Source of the DNA: Amorphophallus konjac
Taxonomy: Eukaryota; Streptophyta; Magnoliopsida; Alismatales; Araceae
Assembly (NCBI GenBank): GCA_022559845.1
Contig: CM040120.1
Span: forward strand, 311,462,740-311,526,739
Direction: 5' to 3'
Length of the DNA stretch: 64,000 bases
Under the pieces are notes generated by a model. The model was given only the letters and a program-made list of their open reading frames with translations, was not told the DNA's origin and did no database searches. A program made the position numbers and the translations under genes. Shown here piece by piece: positions 8,890 to 21,400 of the stretch (positions are counted from its first letter, which is position 1; each line of letters starts with the position of its first letter).

Positions 8890-11073
8890 ATGGATTCTTT
8901 GCCCGTTTTCGATGGATCTAACTTTGGGAAGTGGCTAGGAAAAATTTGCACATCTGTTAATGTTCTTAATCCAAAGCTTTGGCTTCTAATGTCTCATGGT
9001 CCATACAAATTGCCCAAGGACACGTCCAAATGGATCAATGCTCATAGGATGAAAAATATTGATAATCTTAGAGCTCTTAATATCTTGAATAATTCTGTTG
9101 ATCACAATGCCTTTCTGTTTGTCTCTGATTGCAGGAATGCCAAGGAGATCTTAGACAAGCTGACTGCCATATATAAGAAGCAAGAGCAACATAAGTGCTT
9201 CATGGTTGACAACATACAAATCAATGAAGATGAAAATGAGGATGAACATGTAACTTCTATGTTCAAAATTTTTTCTATAGAAGATTGGGAGAATGCTTAT
9301 GGTGAATTGTTAGAGATGAATGAAAAGTTGAGAAAACAAGATAAATCCTTTAAAAAGAAATTACATGATGTTGTCAATTCTGGCTATGAAAATAAAGATG
9401 CTAAAATTTTGGAATCTAAAAATGATTGTATTAGAAAATAATTGAAAAATCTTGACACTATTAGTTCAGTGCTGGATAAATTGAAGTCTGAAAATGGAGT
9501 TCTCAGAAAATACATTGAAGAAGATGAAGAAAAATTCAAAAAACTTGAACAAGAGAACAAATTAATTTATGAGAAATTTGAAGCTGTCAAGGTCGTAAAT
9601 GTGGAACTTCAGAAAAACACCGAAAAACTTGAAACTGAAAATATAAAACTCAAAAAGAAAGCTGAAAATGTCTGTTCAAGTAACTCTTCATGCAATAATT
9701 GTTCATTCCTGAAAGAGTTAAATGAAGGTCTTCACCATGATCTAGAATGGCAGAAAGACCTAATTGCTTCCCTAAGAGAGGAAAATAAAAATTTGCTAGA
9801 CAAGAACATATAATTTGAACAAAGAGAGGAAGAGCTGAATGAAAATGTAAGTTCTGTGTCTAATGATGGAAAGCATAGTGAAGAAATCAAAAATTTGAAA
9901 TAACAAAATAAAAATTTCAAAGAATTGAACACTGCCATTTCTGATAGACTGCTAATTTTGGAAAAAGGAAAATATGTTATCACAACTGAATCTGAAAAAT
10001 TGTTGAGTCTACAAAAAGAGAATGAAGACTACAAATCTCTTAATGAAACCCTGAAAATCAGAATGGCAGAGTGTGAGGAAGAAATAGTTAATTCTGAACT
10101 GTTAATAACTTCCCTGGAAAATCAAGTGTCTGATTTGAATAAATCCTTGTCAAGGTTTGTGAATGGAAAGAACAACTTGGATAAACATCTCGGTAGTAAA
10201 ATTAACTTTCAGAGAGAGGGGCTGGGTTTTAATCCAATAAACAAAAAGAGCTTTGAAATTAAACTCCAAACATCTTTTGTGTGTAGTTTTGAAACTAATA
10301 GCACCTCAAACCCACCAATCTTTCAATTTACTACTCAGAAAATAGAAAAATAGAATGAAAAATTGAAAAAGGCCAAAAACACTCATGCTCCCACTATGCA
10401 TATTGTACATAAGTCTAACATACACACACATGCACATAGGAAAATTCCATGTCATTATTGTGGTAGAGGTGGGCACATAATGAATGATTGCCATATCTTG
10501 AAATCGGATGATTTCAAGGCATGTGAGAGGATGAATCCATCTAAAAATGTCAAAATGTCTTTGTCTCAAAATTCTCATGTGCATGCTAAAAATGGTTATG
10601 CTAAAAATCATGTTGTCCATAAAAGGACAATTCGTTGTTTTTATTGTGAAAAATATGGTCATGAAATGCATGATTGCCTTGTCCTGAGAAATGATGAATT
10701 GAGGGCTTGCAGAAAAGCCAATGTCCCGAAGTGGCCAAATTTGTTTTCAAACAAGAGGCCTTATTGTCATCATTGCAGGAAGACCGGCCATACAGTCAAG
10801 GACTGTTGTCACATGAAAAAGAAACAAAGTTTCCAGAGTAGAAATGGCAAAATTCCTGTTCACCCACAGAGATTTCATGCATATTCTATGAATATGAACA
10901 TGAATGCCTTTAGTCACTGTCCCTACTGTGGGAGATTAGGACATGCCATGGATAACTGCTTCATTATGAAAACTAATGATTTTATGGCTGCAAGAATGTG
11001 GAAAGCACGTTCCAAAGGTGCAGCTGACATTCAAGGACCCAGGAGATCTTGGGTACCTTTGAACAGGAAATGA
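8890..11073 (+). pseudogene. gag: Element C gag, long coiled-coil type with four zinc knuckles
   Basis: This is the gag protein of a Sirevirus-like Ty1/copia element: it would form the particle and bind genomic RNA. The frame stays constant over 727 residues with in-frame stops at codons 184, 308, 338 and 488 (TAA, TAA, TAA, TAG), each explicable as a changed CAA or CAG. I chose the ATG at 8890 over 8845 because the gag N-terminal motif (FDGSNF) follows directly. Order: N-terminal gag domain (1-110), which breaks off where the second half of UBN2 should be; a Lys/Glu/Asn-rich coiled coil (about 140-470); four intact CX2CX4HX4C knuckles (first about 521, then 580, 625, 680); and a WVP motif at the C-terminus. 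In autonomous relatives protease follows WVP; here a stop follows and no pol is seen. An identical copy lies at 55641-57824. Confidence 0.85.
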
Positions 11074-11086
11074 GAATTTCTTCTTG

Positions 11087-11159
11087 CAGGAGTGCCTTGG
11101 AGCAAGGAAATAAAGGGGGTTTGATAAATAAACAAGACACCCTGGTTTGGTAAAACCCC
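11087..11159 (+). other. Possible RNA pseudoknot 13 nt after the element C gag stop
   Basis: Two interleaved inverted repeats. Stem 1 pairs 11087-11099 (CAGGAGTGCCTTG) with 11133-11144 (CAAGACACCCTG), with one bulged A and one C-A mismatch. Stem 2 pairs 11116-11122 (GGGGTTT) with 11153-11159 (AAACCCC). The order 1a-2a-1b-2b is that of an H-type pseudoknot. Element D has the same arrangement at 47203-47278. Pairing was found by eye; function is unknown. Confidence 0.5.
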
Positions 11160-11317
11160 ATTCACCACATTCATTTTTTTTTACTTGTAGGTTTGTCTTA
11201 ATTGCTTTCATTGCCAAATCTGCATATCCTATTTTTTTTGTCAATGAGAATTCATGCTCAATATGTTTGATTGTTTTTGCTATGGAATCTTGAAGTTGGC
11301 TGCATGAAAAGCCTAAT

Positions 11318-11397
11318 GGTATATTAAATGGTGTTGGGAGAAGGATAGGTGTGGTCTGTCTGGAAACCCACACTATGCATGAGGTGCTCTTCGGACC
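11318..11397 (+). other. Conserved hairpin module B, element C copy
   Basis: It starts GGTATATTAAATGGTGTT and ends ATGCATGAGGTG...CGGACC, with an inner hairpin GTGTGG/CCACAC (11349-11373). Two related modules lie in element D (47393 and 47817), each with 75-77 bases between the start motif and the GGACC/GGATC end. Confidence 0.5.
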
Positions 11398-12768
11398 TAA
11401 ATGCTCCGCCGGGTACTAAGGGCTATTTGTGAATCTAGCTTTGAATCATGATCTGAATATCTGCTTATATTCACCTGCAATGTCATGCATTGACATATGC
11501 ATAAAATTGAAATAAATCTCCCATGCTGAACAATTGCATCTATTTCAAATCTGTTGCATGAAACTTCAACAAATGCTTGTGTTTGCTTATACATATCACA
11601 CTTTGAATCACATGTTGAAACTTGCTAAATTTGTTGTGTGAAGTCTTAACACAGACTCATGTTTGCATATGCATATCATTCCATGATCTTATGCTGAAAT
11701 TTGATGAATCTGCTTTAACATGAAATTGCATCATGTGTTAGCATAAGTTCAAGGACTATTAGTGTGAGGGGGAGCTAAGAGTCTATTGTGTCAATCCTGC
11801 ATTTAAAAGGTCTAAAAATTCTTTTGAGTCAAGCTATCTTACTCCCTACATGATCTTCATGTCAATATTGGTATTTCAGTGCATATAGTCAGGGGGAGCC
11901 CGTGCATATCTGATATAATTTGACTGCATATCATTTAGATTAAAAACTCATGCATACACTTGAGCTAAATCTGATTTGGAATTCTCTGAATACTCTCAAG
12001 CTGACTTGCAGACTGCACAAGTCGACTTCTCTGCTGCACTCTGTATATTGCGCTATCTGTCTTAATTTCAAGCCAACTTGTAGACCTTCACAAGTCGACT
12101 TCATCCACTTCAGTACAACTTTGTCTATATGGTCTACTCTTGATGTTATTTTAAAAAGCCTTGATCATTTCTCCTCTTGAGCTTTATTTATGAAATCTCT
12201 GCTTTCTAAACTCTAGCATTCTTTGAGGGGGAGCTTCTCTAAGTTGTTCAATTTACACCCTCTCAGGAGAAGTCTCCTTCCTATTGGTATCAGACTTTAT
12301 CAATAACTATCATCTATGTCATTGCTGCAACACTTTGAAACTGGTTTGCTTGAAAATCCTTCTTTGAAAAAAATTTGCCTATACTGCACAATATTGCTGA
12401 AATTCATTGAACTTCACTGTGATTAGAATAATTTCAATCTGTCCAATAATTCATTAATTTGAGCAAACTTATTGAAGAATCTTCTTCCACAAGAATCTGT
12501 GATAGTCCATAATTAAACTATCGGTTAAAGCCTAATGAATTCAAGAGTTTATAAAACTGAATTCACTGAAAAAGGTTATATTCGGAGCTTAATAGATCTC
12601 AACCAACTCTCACATGTTGTGCCCCTATAAAAACTCCAAGAACCTGAAAATTTTAAATTTAAGGCAACTTTGGTTGAGAAATTCAGATTGAGTATTGTCC
12701 TTAAACATGAAACAATCTAAAAAACTCTAAAGGGCAGCACATAATAAAAAGTCATAAATAATGCTTAA

Positions 12769-12942
12769 GGCAGAGCAATGGCTAAGAGTCACCGAGAAAC
12801 TAAGCCCTTCATCAAAGAAGTGAGGGTGACTCAGTCATGAAGTGCCTTGGCTATCTCTGTTCATAATGAAGCAGGATAGTTAGTCTCATTGAGTAACTAG
12901 GGGTACTAGTGTCAAAACAATGTGCACTCTTATGTAAAAAGG
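12769..12942 (+). other. Conserved structured module C, element C copy
   Basis: It begins GGCAGAGCAATG, contains a perfect 8-bp stem (GAGTCACC at 12786-12793 with GGTGACTC at 12825-12832), then the blocks ATCTCTGTTCATAATGA and GAGTAACTAGG, and ends GTAAAAAGG. Element D has the counterpart at 48882-49060 with the same blocks in the same order but different paired bases in the first hairpin. Confidence 0.5.
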
Positions 12943-13295
12943 TGTGGGCTATACTTGAATGCTCTTAAAAATCATGAGCAAAAACAAAAATCTGTACATA
13001 AGACCAAAAGATCAGAATAAGTGCTGTAACCTTAAAGACCAAATCAGAAATGCTAAAAATGTTTAATTTCAATACTAGTCTTTAGTTACTCCTAAGGGAA
13101 TCATTAAGTTTAAATGAGTAAGGCAAAGGGAGAATAAATAGGATCTTAACATATAACTTTGGTTTATTTGTATTAAGCCTGAATGTACAATGCTTCAAGA
13201 GTTTAATTTATGAACTCTAAATTCATTTCCCTTAAACCAGGCAGAAAATAAGGACTTCATCATAAAGACTCTTATAATGGAAGAATATGAAAATT

Positions 13296-16200
13296 AAAAG
13301 CGTGGCAAGGCTGGATCGGATATTGATCAGCGCCTGTTGTCAAACCACTTTCCCTGGCTTGGTGGTCCAACACCTCCCGCGCCGCTCTTCTGATCATGCA
13401 CCACTTCTTTTATTTTATCAGGAGGTGCAGCGGCATCCGTCCCGTTTCGTATTTCAAAAGATGTGGCTGGACCATCCAACGTTCTTACAATGTGTTAGCA
13501 ACGCGTGGTCTTCTATTCAGCCATGCTGCCACAATCCTTTTATTACTCTCCAGAGTAAACTCAAAGCCACTAAGGCGGCACTCCAATCATGGAATAAAAA
13601 TGTTTTCGGTAGACTGGAGGTTTCTCTTAAAGCTGCGGAGGGTTGCCACAAAACTAAGCAAGCAACGTTTGATATTAATCCTACAGAGGCGAATAGAATG
13701 GGCCTAGAAGCAGCGGAGGCAGAATTGCGTCGCATACTTCACCGGCAAGAGGTCTTCTGGTCATAGAAGGCTAAGGTGAACTGGATTGCGGATGGTGATC
13801 GGAACACAGCCTTCTTTCACACCGTCGTTCAAGGCAAGAGGCGGAAAAGTTAAATTCACAGGCTGAAAGTGGCAGGAGTTTGGTGCGATGATCAGCAGGC
13901 CTTGAAGAGTGAGGCAGAGCACTTTTTTCACCATCTCCTCTCTACTGAAAGCCATTCCATTGATCAGTCATTACTGAACGTTATCCCTACCTGTATCTCG
14001 GAACATCAAAACCAATCCTTGGTATCTCCTCCAACTGCCCAGGAGGTCAAAGAAGCCGTTTGGGGGATGAGTAGCGAGAGCGCCCCGGGTCCGGACGGAT
14101 TCACAGGCGCTTTCTATACTGCATGTTGGGAGATTATTGGCAGGGATGTGGTTGCTGCCATTGACGGCTTCTTTCGAGGAATCCCACTCCCTCGAGGAGC
14201 TACCTCCAGCATTATTGCGCTTATTCCTAAAGTTCGACACCCTCTCCACTTCGGTGATTTTCGGCCAATCAGCCTTTGCAACTTCAGCTATAAAATCATT
14301 TCACGCATATTCTGTGCTCGGCTGGTAGATATCCTGCCACTTATAATTTCCAGGGAACAAGGTGCATTCGTGCGAGGAAGACACATTATTGACAATGTTT
14401 CTCTATCCCGGCAATTGGTTTCCGAAATTGGTAGGAAGGTGCACGGTCATAACGCTATCTTCAAACTTGATATGATGAAAGCGTATGATCGAGTAGAGTG
14501 GGACTTCCTCATTGCTGTTCTTCAGAAATTTGGTTTCTCAACAAGATTCACCTCCCTCATTGCTATGAAGATCTCCAATTGCTGGTTTTTAGTTTTGTTC
14601 AATGGTTCATTGGCAGGCTTCTTCCATTCCACTCGCGGTATAAGATAAGGAGATTCGCTTGCGCCTGCTTTGTTCATCATCTTGGAGGAAGTGCTTAGTC
14701 GAGGTATTTTGGCTCTCCATCAGCAAGGTGCTATTAAGCCATATGCCATCCCAAGGGGTTGTCCATCAATCTCACACCTATTATATGCCGATGACACATT
14801 GGTATTTCTAAATGGACATGCTCACAACATTAGTAACTTCATGGACTTCCTCAAGCACTATGAAACTTCCTCGGGACAGAAAGTGAATCACTCTAAGAGC
14901 AGCTTCCTTATTTCGAGGAATGCTCCTTCCAGAGTAGCTATTTCTATTGCTCGGATCACTGGGTTTTGTCAGCAACATGGCGCAATTACCTACCTTGGTG
15001 TCCCTATCAGGCAAGGGAGAACCTTAATGGCCGATTACAAACCACTCATTGAAAAAATCTCTGTCCGTATCAAATCTTGGAGCTCTCGGTTGCTCTCTTA
15101 AGCTGGTAGGATCACTCTTATTAATTCTGTGCTTGGCTCTATCCCGATTTACTTGGCTGCTGCCGCATCTATTCCTAAAGCCACCATCAATTATATTGAG
15201 CGCCTCTGTGCAGATTTTCTTTGGGGTGCTTCCGATGGTCACCAACGCCGGCATTGGGTGTCTTGGCAAGTTATTCAGAGACCCATCCTTGAAGGTGGAT
15301 TAGGAGTTCGTAGCATTTGGCATATTCAGCTATCCTTAGCCGTGAAGCTCGCCTGGTCGATCCAACGGGGCTCATCATTGTAGGCAGATTATGCCAGGCA
15401 CTTCACCAATACTGTGATTGGTCCAACTTGCAAGCCACGGTGTCTGCATGGTATTCCCAGGAGCACCTTCCACTCGGCCTGCGAAGTGGTAGCAGCTAAT
15501 TCTAGATGGATTGTTGGGGATGGCGCCTCTGTTAGCTTCCTGGATGATGTGTGGCTAGGTGGCCAGCCCCTTCGACAACTTCTACAAGCTCCATATCCAG
15601 GTCTCTCTCCTTCTGTTCGGGAGGTTATCCTCAATCCCTCACACCCTCTGCGATCGTCGCTTCCGGCCAACCTTGATCTGAATGGGATTCCACTATCTCA
15701 TGGATAGGATCTCTGTGTTTGGGCGGCGTCTAATGCTGGCAATTTTACCGTTAAGTCTGCTTATCATCAACTTCGTCCTACTAGCGCTCAACGGCGACCC
15801 CTGCAGGTTATATGGCACCATCGTTTCCAATGGCGCATCTCCTTGTTTGCTTGGCGGGTTATGCATAAAGCAATCCCTGTCGACTCAAGAATTGTCGATT
15901 GCGGCATTCCATTAGTCTCGGTCTGCAACTGTTGTAGACTTCCGGCTATTGAGGACATGGATCATCTTTTCCTACATGGAGATATTGCTACAGTGCTATG
16001 GAACTAGCTTTCTCCTTTTCTAATGCACAGCCATGGCGTTTCCCACAACACCACGCAACGACTGTGGGCTACGATGTGTACCCATAATACGCAGAACCTC
16101 CATGGGTTCATTGCTATCTATGCCTCAATGCTTATCATGTGGGAAATTTGGAAGGCCAGGTGGAAAGCACGATTTGAAAATCAAAATCCCTCCATTCCTA

Positions 16201-16981
16201 GTATCATTCACAGCATTCATGGCAATATTAGTATGGCCCTTGAGAATATGTCTTTCAAGCAACGCCCCACGGCATCTCAGCTAGCGCTTGTATCTAGTTT
16301 TGGCTGGACTTTCAAAGTCTCCCCGATCATCATCAGACTGGTCAGATGGATTCCGCCCATTAATGGGCTATTGCTTAATGTTGATGGTGCTAGCAGGGGG
16401 AATCCGGGACACTGCGGGGGTGGTGGATGCATCAGGGACAATAGAGGTCATCTTATTATGGCCTTCTCACACTACTATGGCTGTGGAACTAGCATTGTTA
16501 CCAAGACTCGTGCGATGTGCGATGGCATACGTCTTGCTCTCCACCACGGGTTACAGCTTGCTACTATCAATTCTGATTCGGCTACCTTGGTCTCATCTTT
16601 GAGGACGGGGAATCCTCCTTCATGGACTTGTCTCCGTTGGTGGCGGGAGATCTACCAATTTGCTCAAGACTCTGGTATTCCTACTTTACATGTGTACAGA
16701 GAGGGGAATCAAGTGGCTGATGCTCTTGCCTCCCATGCTTGCATTGCTCAACGCAGTGATTTTTACTCTTCTTCTTCTCAGCTCCCGAAAACTTGCTTTG
16801 GTCCTCTTGTGGTAGATCGGCTGGGGCTAGTCTTCTTCAGACACATGTAACTCTCTTTCTATTTTCTAGTCTTGCAAGATGGCCCACATCGGGGGTATGC
16901 CCCTGTGATTATGTAATCCTCTTTTCCAACTAAATAATAAAGGTGCCTTTCGGCCTTTGATTCAAAAAAAAAAAGCGTGGC
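13296..16981 (+). mobile_element. 5'-truncated L1-type LINE with target-site duplication
   Basis: The LINE body is 13307-16970, flanked by perfect 11-base duplications AAAAGCGTGGC (13296-13306 and 16971-16981). The target reads TTAAAAG, consistent with the TTTT/AA nick of L1 endonucleases. The element ends in an A-run of up to 11 bases (partly shared with the duplication) and is truncated in its endonuclease domain, so it lacks ORF1 and a promoter and could not move on its own. It sits in the non-coding 3' region of element C. A copy with the same truncation and A-run length lies at 60047-63732. Confidence 0.95.
13307..16850 (+). pseudogene. LINE ORF2 remnant: endonuclease end, reverse transcriptase, zf-RVT, RNase H
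   Basis: One frame is held throughout, with seven stops and no frameshift. The stops are at 13764, 13851, 14646, 15099, 15381, 15705 and 16005, all TAG or TAA. Domains in order: last part of an APE-type endonuclease (LDRIL ... SDHAPLL); reverse transcriptase (about 14040-15110) with the YADD catalytic pair intact at 14784-14795 and an upstream FKLDMMKAYDR block; a zinc-binding zf-RVT region (about 15800-16000); and a plant-type RNase H (about 16370-16750) beginning NVDGASRGNPG. In RNase H the residue that is normally the catalytic Glu, before RAMCDG, reads Lys, which a G-to-A change explains. The sequence shows a dead copy of a family that is well known in plants. Confidence 0.9.
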
Positions 16982-17861
16982 TAATGAATGTTGTTTCAAA
17001 ATGTGATTCTTCTAATCTATTGTTGATTTTTTGAATTCCTTGAATCAATTCTTCCATCTTTGTCATTAAAAAAATTTTGTTGGCCTTCTAAACTTTCTGA
17101 TCCTTAAATATTGTTGTCTTGATCACTTTACAATTTGTGCTCTGACCGGGTGTCCAAGTTCTGCCTGTTGAGCTTATTTTTCACCAATATTTATCTGGTT
17201 CTGGTATTTTCAGTTGACCAAACCAAGCCAATTGGTCGACCAAACTGCATACCTTCTTCAACTTCTACCAACTCAAACCTTCATTCTTTATCTGATCATT
17301 GTGATCCCATTGCATTCCTAAATATCCTTTTCATTTCAAACTCCTTTTTCTTTTGATGTTGTCAAAGGGGGAGAGAGTTTGAGATGAGTCAAGAGTGTTT
17401 CTCCAAGGGGGAGAATATTATCCAAGGGGGAGAGAGTTGAAAGCTTAAGGTTGATCAAAGGGGGAGAGTGTTAGCAGCTCGTGCATCATGTTCTTGAATA
17501 GTTTGATTATGTAATGCTCATAGTGTTGCCATGATAAGTGTGCTGTTTAACCTAATGAATTCACAATGTACTGATCATAATGGCTCACAGTGTTGCCATC
17601 ATCACAAAGAGGGAGATTGTTGTGCCCTATGGTTTTGTTGATGTCAAACACACTATGAATCATATTATGATCATGGGTTTGATATCATGATTTTGATGTG
17701 AAATGGGGAGAGTGTTAGCATCCCATGCATCATGTTCTTGATTAGTTTTAATATATAATGCTCATAGTGTTGCCATGATAAGTATGTTGTTTAACCTGAT
17801 GAATTCATAATGTACTGATCATAATGACTCATAGTGTTGCCATCATAAAAAAGGGGGAGAT
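16971..17861 (+). other. Element C 3' end: purine-motif cluster and polypurine tract
   Basis: Non-coding. GGGGGAG occurs at 17367, 17407, 17426 and 17460, and the final PPT AAAAAAGGGGGAGAT is at 17847-17861 directly before the 3' LTR. Repeated PPT-like motifs before the 3' LTR are a known hallmark of Sireviruses. The ORF at 17135-17356 looks like chance. Confidence 0.75.
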
Positions 17862-17948
17862 TGTTGTGCCCTATGGTTTTGATGATGTCAAACACACTAT
17901 GAATCATATTATGATCATGGGTTTGATATTATGATTTTGATGTGTGCT
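17467..17948 (+). repeat. 244-bp tandem duplication spanning the PPT/LTR junction
   Basis: 17467-17710 is repeated from 17711 to about 17948. Each unit holds a stretch of internal sequence, a PPT (GAGGGAGAT in the first, GGGGGAGAT in the second) and the start of the LTR (TGTTGTGCCC at 17618 and 17862). The element therefore has two tandem LTR starts; only the second continues into a full LTR. Confidence 0.8.
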
Positions 17949-18443
17949 GGCTAATATTCATGTGCTGGCTAATGTTTGAACATCTGAGCCATATGTGCTT
18001 GAAGAATGGCTAAGGTTGCTTGAAGAACAGGCTAGTCCAAAGTCAACTTCTCCAACGGCTTAGGTCGACTTCTCAAATGAACTCCAACTAGACTTAAGCA
18101 GCAGTAGCCAAGCATGGCAGTATAGCAGTAGCACACCAAGTAGCAGCACCTGTAATAGCATGGCAGCAAGCAGCAAAAAGCAACCAATAGTAGCTCTTCA
18201 ACGAAGCTATCAGTGCCAGTAGCTAGCAGCTATCTTAAGAATTGCAAAGCATTACCATAGCAGAAATGTACTATAGAAAGCCCAAGAAGAAATCCAGAAG
18301 AAGAACCCTCCAACCGCTGAATAATTAAGGCTAAAAATCATCTCAAAGGTAGCTTTGTACCTGCTGAAGAATAAGGGTGAAAAATATCCCTTAAGGTTGA
18401 CAAATACACAATACGTGTGATAAATACCCTCTCAAGGGTAACA

Positions 18444-21400
18444 TGTAGCAACATGATTTTTTTGAATAAATAAAATAATAATATCTAAATTTTTACGCGA
18501 GTATAATAATAATGTTTATTTAAACCAACTTTTTAAATGAATAAGATAATATTATCTTCTGAACCCTAATCTTGAAATTTTAATAAAAATATGGAAAACT
18601 ATGCATCTTGTAGAAATCAATATTTTCAACAACTTTGTCTAAAGAAAGAGGCCCAAATAAAATTTGGTTTAAGCCCAAATCAAAGAATTAGGCTAAATCA
18701 GACTTAGAACAACCCCGTCCAAATCAGAGAATTAGGCTAAATCGGACTTAGAACAATTAGGTCTTAATTCAAGCTCTTATGGGCCGTAATCGAACCCAAT
18801 CTCTTGGCCCATGCTAGGTGATCGATTTCCCTCGCTAAACCCTAACCCTAGACCCTCCAATTCGATGCGACGGTGGCGGATTTGATCAAACCCAAGTTTC
18901 TCGCCGTTTTCCCCTCTTTGGACTCTTTAGATCGATTCGATTGCTAGAAGCCTCAATAGACTCTATAAATAGGTGGCCTTCGCTCCCTAGAAAGCCTATT
19001 TACTTCGACGGCTGGTGGCGTGCTCGATCGTGGGAGGTTCGACGCTTAGGGCGGTTCGAGTTAGGGTTCCAGTGACTTCTTCCCCTTCACTTCTCATCGA
19101 TCTAAGGTAGGTTTCTCTCAGGCTGAACCCATAATAAAATATGACATCTTATTCATCTTTCTGCCCTATTTCATTTGATACTAGTTTGCCCAATTTTAGT
19201 ATAGCATGTCTATCGAATTTGTTAGTTTACTTGGAGGTGTACTCGAAAGGTTGCCTTCACTTTCAGTTCGTCTTATGTTGGTTTAAGTTAGCCTAAACCC
19301 AAATCAAAGCATGCTATCTTATTTGTCTTCGAATGCTCTTTCCAACGGTACCATTTTGCCTTAATTTCATTCATTATATTGATCGCAATCATCGTTTTAG
19401 TCAAGGTCTGTCGGAGTTCGACGCCGGCGGATCTCAATTTTAAAAATGGTCCTACCAGTGACCGCTTTATGAAGAAACGGTCATGCGATAGACCGTCTTA
19501 TCACCCTAGTTTTCAAAAAATATATATATTATTTTTATAGACACGTCTCTTCTCTTGGACGCGTCCTTGTAATTTTATTATTATTATTATTATCCGATAT
19601 TCCCAAGAAATTATGGCCGCGCCTTATCGTCCTGATGCGTTAATTTTAACGCGTCCAGTTACCTGGACGCCTTCATTAAGTATTTCAAAAAAAGGGGGGG
19701 ATTTAATCTCATGAAAACGGTCCTGTCATGACCGTCTATTTTATAAGGCGGCCTCCCTCCTGATCGCTTTCTAGCCTCTCATAGCAAGAACGTGTGCTTG
19801 TTTTCTGCGTTGTTCGACTTGTTGTTCACTAATGTCCGGCATGTTCCACTGAGCATTAATGTTGCAGAACACATTGTTAACTAGGGTAATGAAACTGTAA
19901 TTAATTTTTATTATTACTCCCATGATTATTCCTCCATGATTATCATCCTTATGTAACCATGTGAAAATTAGTAGAATAACATGTTCACCAAATGCTTGGT
20001 TAATTCATTTAATTTTGCTATTCATAGCTTGCTAAATATTGTGCATAATGTCATTGTTTGAGGGTCATGCCACTCCGGTGGTATTGACTTACAGTGACAC
20101 TCGCTTTTTGCTGTTTATGAGCCATTAATTCTTGGACATAGAATGCCTCTCCGTTGGATATTCCATCCGCCGGACTAGGTGTTCATGTTCCGAGGCCTCC
20201 GTAAGACTCTGCGAGCCTGGGATTCCCACTAGGACGCCGAGCAGGTTGTACTACTAAGTCTTGAACCCACCGGAAGTCTAATTTTAGCGGAAAGAGGCCT
20301 GTCGAAGTTCTGCCAAAATTCTGTCAGTTTTATGAAAATGACCCTTCCAAGATCGCCATTTGATAGCTGCGGTCTTGCCTAGACCATCTTATTCTCAGAG
20401 CCATGTGGCCACTTTTTGAGGCATCGAGTCTCCCAGACGCCTTCATGTAAAAGCGTCCGGTTCCTCAGACGCGTTCATGATTAGGACCCGACTCGGTTTA
20501 GCTAGTTTGGTCGAACCCACTTGATTGCGGTACCCTCGTGACCGTCACGTTAGGGTAGCGGTCCAAGACTGACCGTTTCTTCGTGCAACACCCCGAAAAT
20601 TTCCATTTCTATGGTTATTTTGTGTTAAACTGTTCCAGCCTCTCCAGGCTATTATATCTCGAGATTATGACCTTGTGGAGTCTATTTTGACATTATATTA
20701 TATGAAAAATCATCCAATATCCTTCTTAAAGTCATTTTTTTGAAATGACTTTCCCTTGATAATTGGAAGTTTGCAAGGAATTTATTTCCTACTCATGTTG
20801 TCTCGTTTTCATAAGCTATTCTTTGAATTCCGATGGAATTAGTAAATTGTCTAGGAATACATGATATGGGACTTTGGGTCCACTTTGACACTCAATGCTA
20901 GACATAAACTATTAGGGCCCTGATCTGGTCCTAGGGGCGAGGCAAAGTCCAGACATGTATTGGTATTATGAAAGATCAGGTATGGCATTGCACCAACCAT
21001 ATGCAAGATTCGAGCTAGACATATTTACATCATGGGCATCTTCCTTATTTGCGTGACTTGATATGTTTGAACAAGAGGTCTGGAAGGGACAATTTGTGAT
21101 ATGAATATTAGTGCTTGTTATCTCTTGTACTTGTTCCAAGTTATTCTCTTTCCATCATGTTCTTGTACCTGTCTCTTGTTATCTTATTATTGAGCCTCCA
21201 TGTGACCTTTCTACTCTTTTTGATAATGATTATGTTTCCCTTCACGCATTGTTGTATTTCATGCATTATTAAATGGCTAATCACTTATATTTTGCCTAAT
21301 GATATAGTGTAATTCCAATGGAGCTGCTCTCTCACCCTGTTCCTCTCAACACTTTTCAAGTATTAATGAAGAAACTACTACAGATGGGAGCGGGCATGAG

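Larger units (their letters stand above)
11074..13306 (+). other. Non-coding 3' region of element C, left part
   Basis: There is no credible ORF after gag. Order: a possible pseudoknot (11087-11159), hairpin module B (11318-11397), three GGGGGAG purine motifs (11768, 11892, 12227) and structured module C (12769-12942). The pieces occur in the same order in element D although the sequence between them has diverged. Around 13113 the motif TTAAATGAGTAAGG is also shared with D (about 49431). The LINE insertion follows. Confidence 0.7.

Noticed and set aside
10936..11373. Minus-strand ORF of 145 codons opposite the gag end
   Set aside because: Antisense to the conserved zinc-knuckle frame and to the structured 3' region; no family resemblance.
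15024..15670. Minus-strand ORFs within the LINE
   Set aside because: They are shadows of the ORF2 frame, which carries recognisable RT and zf-RVT motifs.
18830..18860. Telomere-type AAACCCTAACCCTAGA
   Set aside because: Only about two telomere-like units, inside solo LTR 1; best read as a telo-box-like promoter element, not an interstitial telomere.
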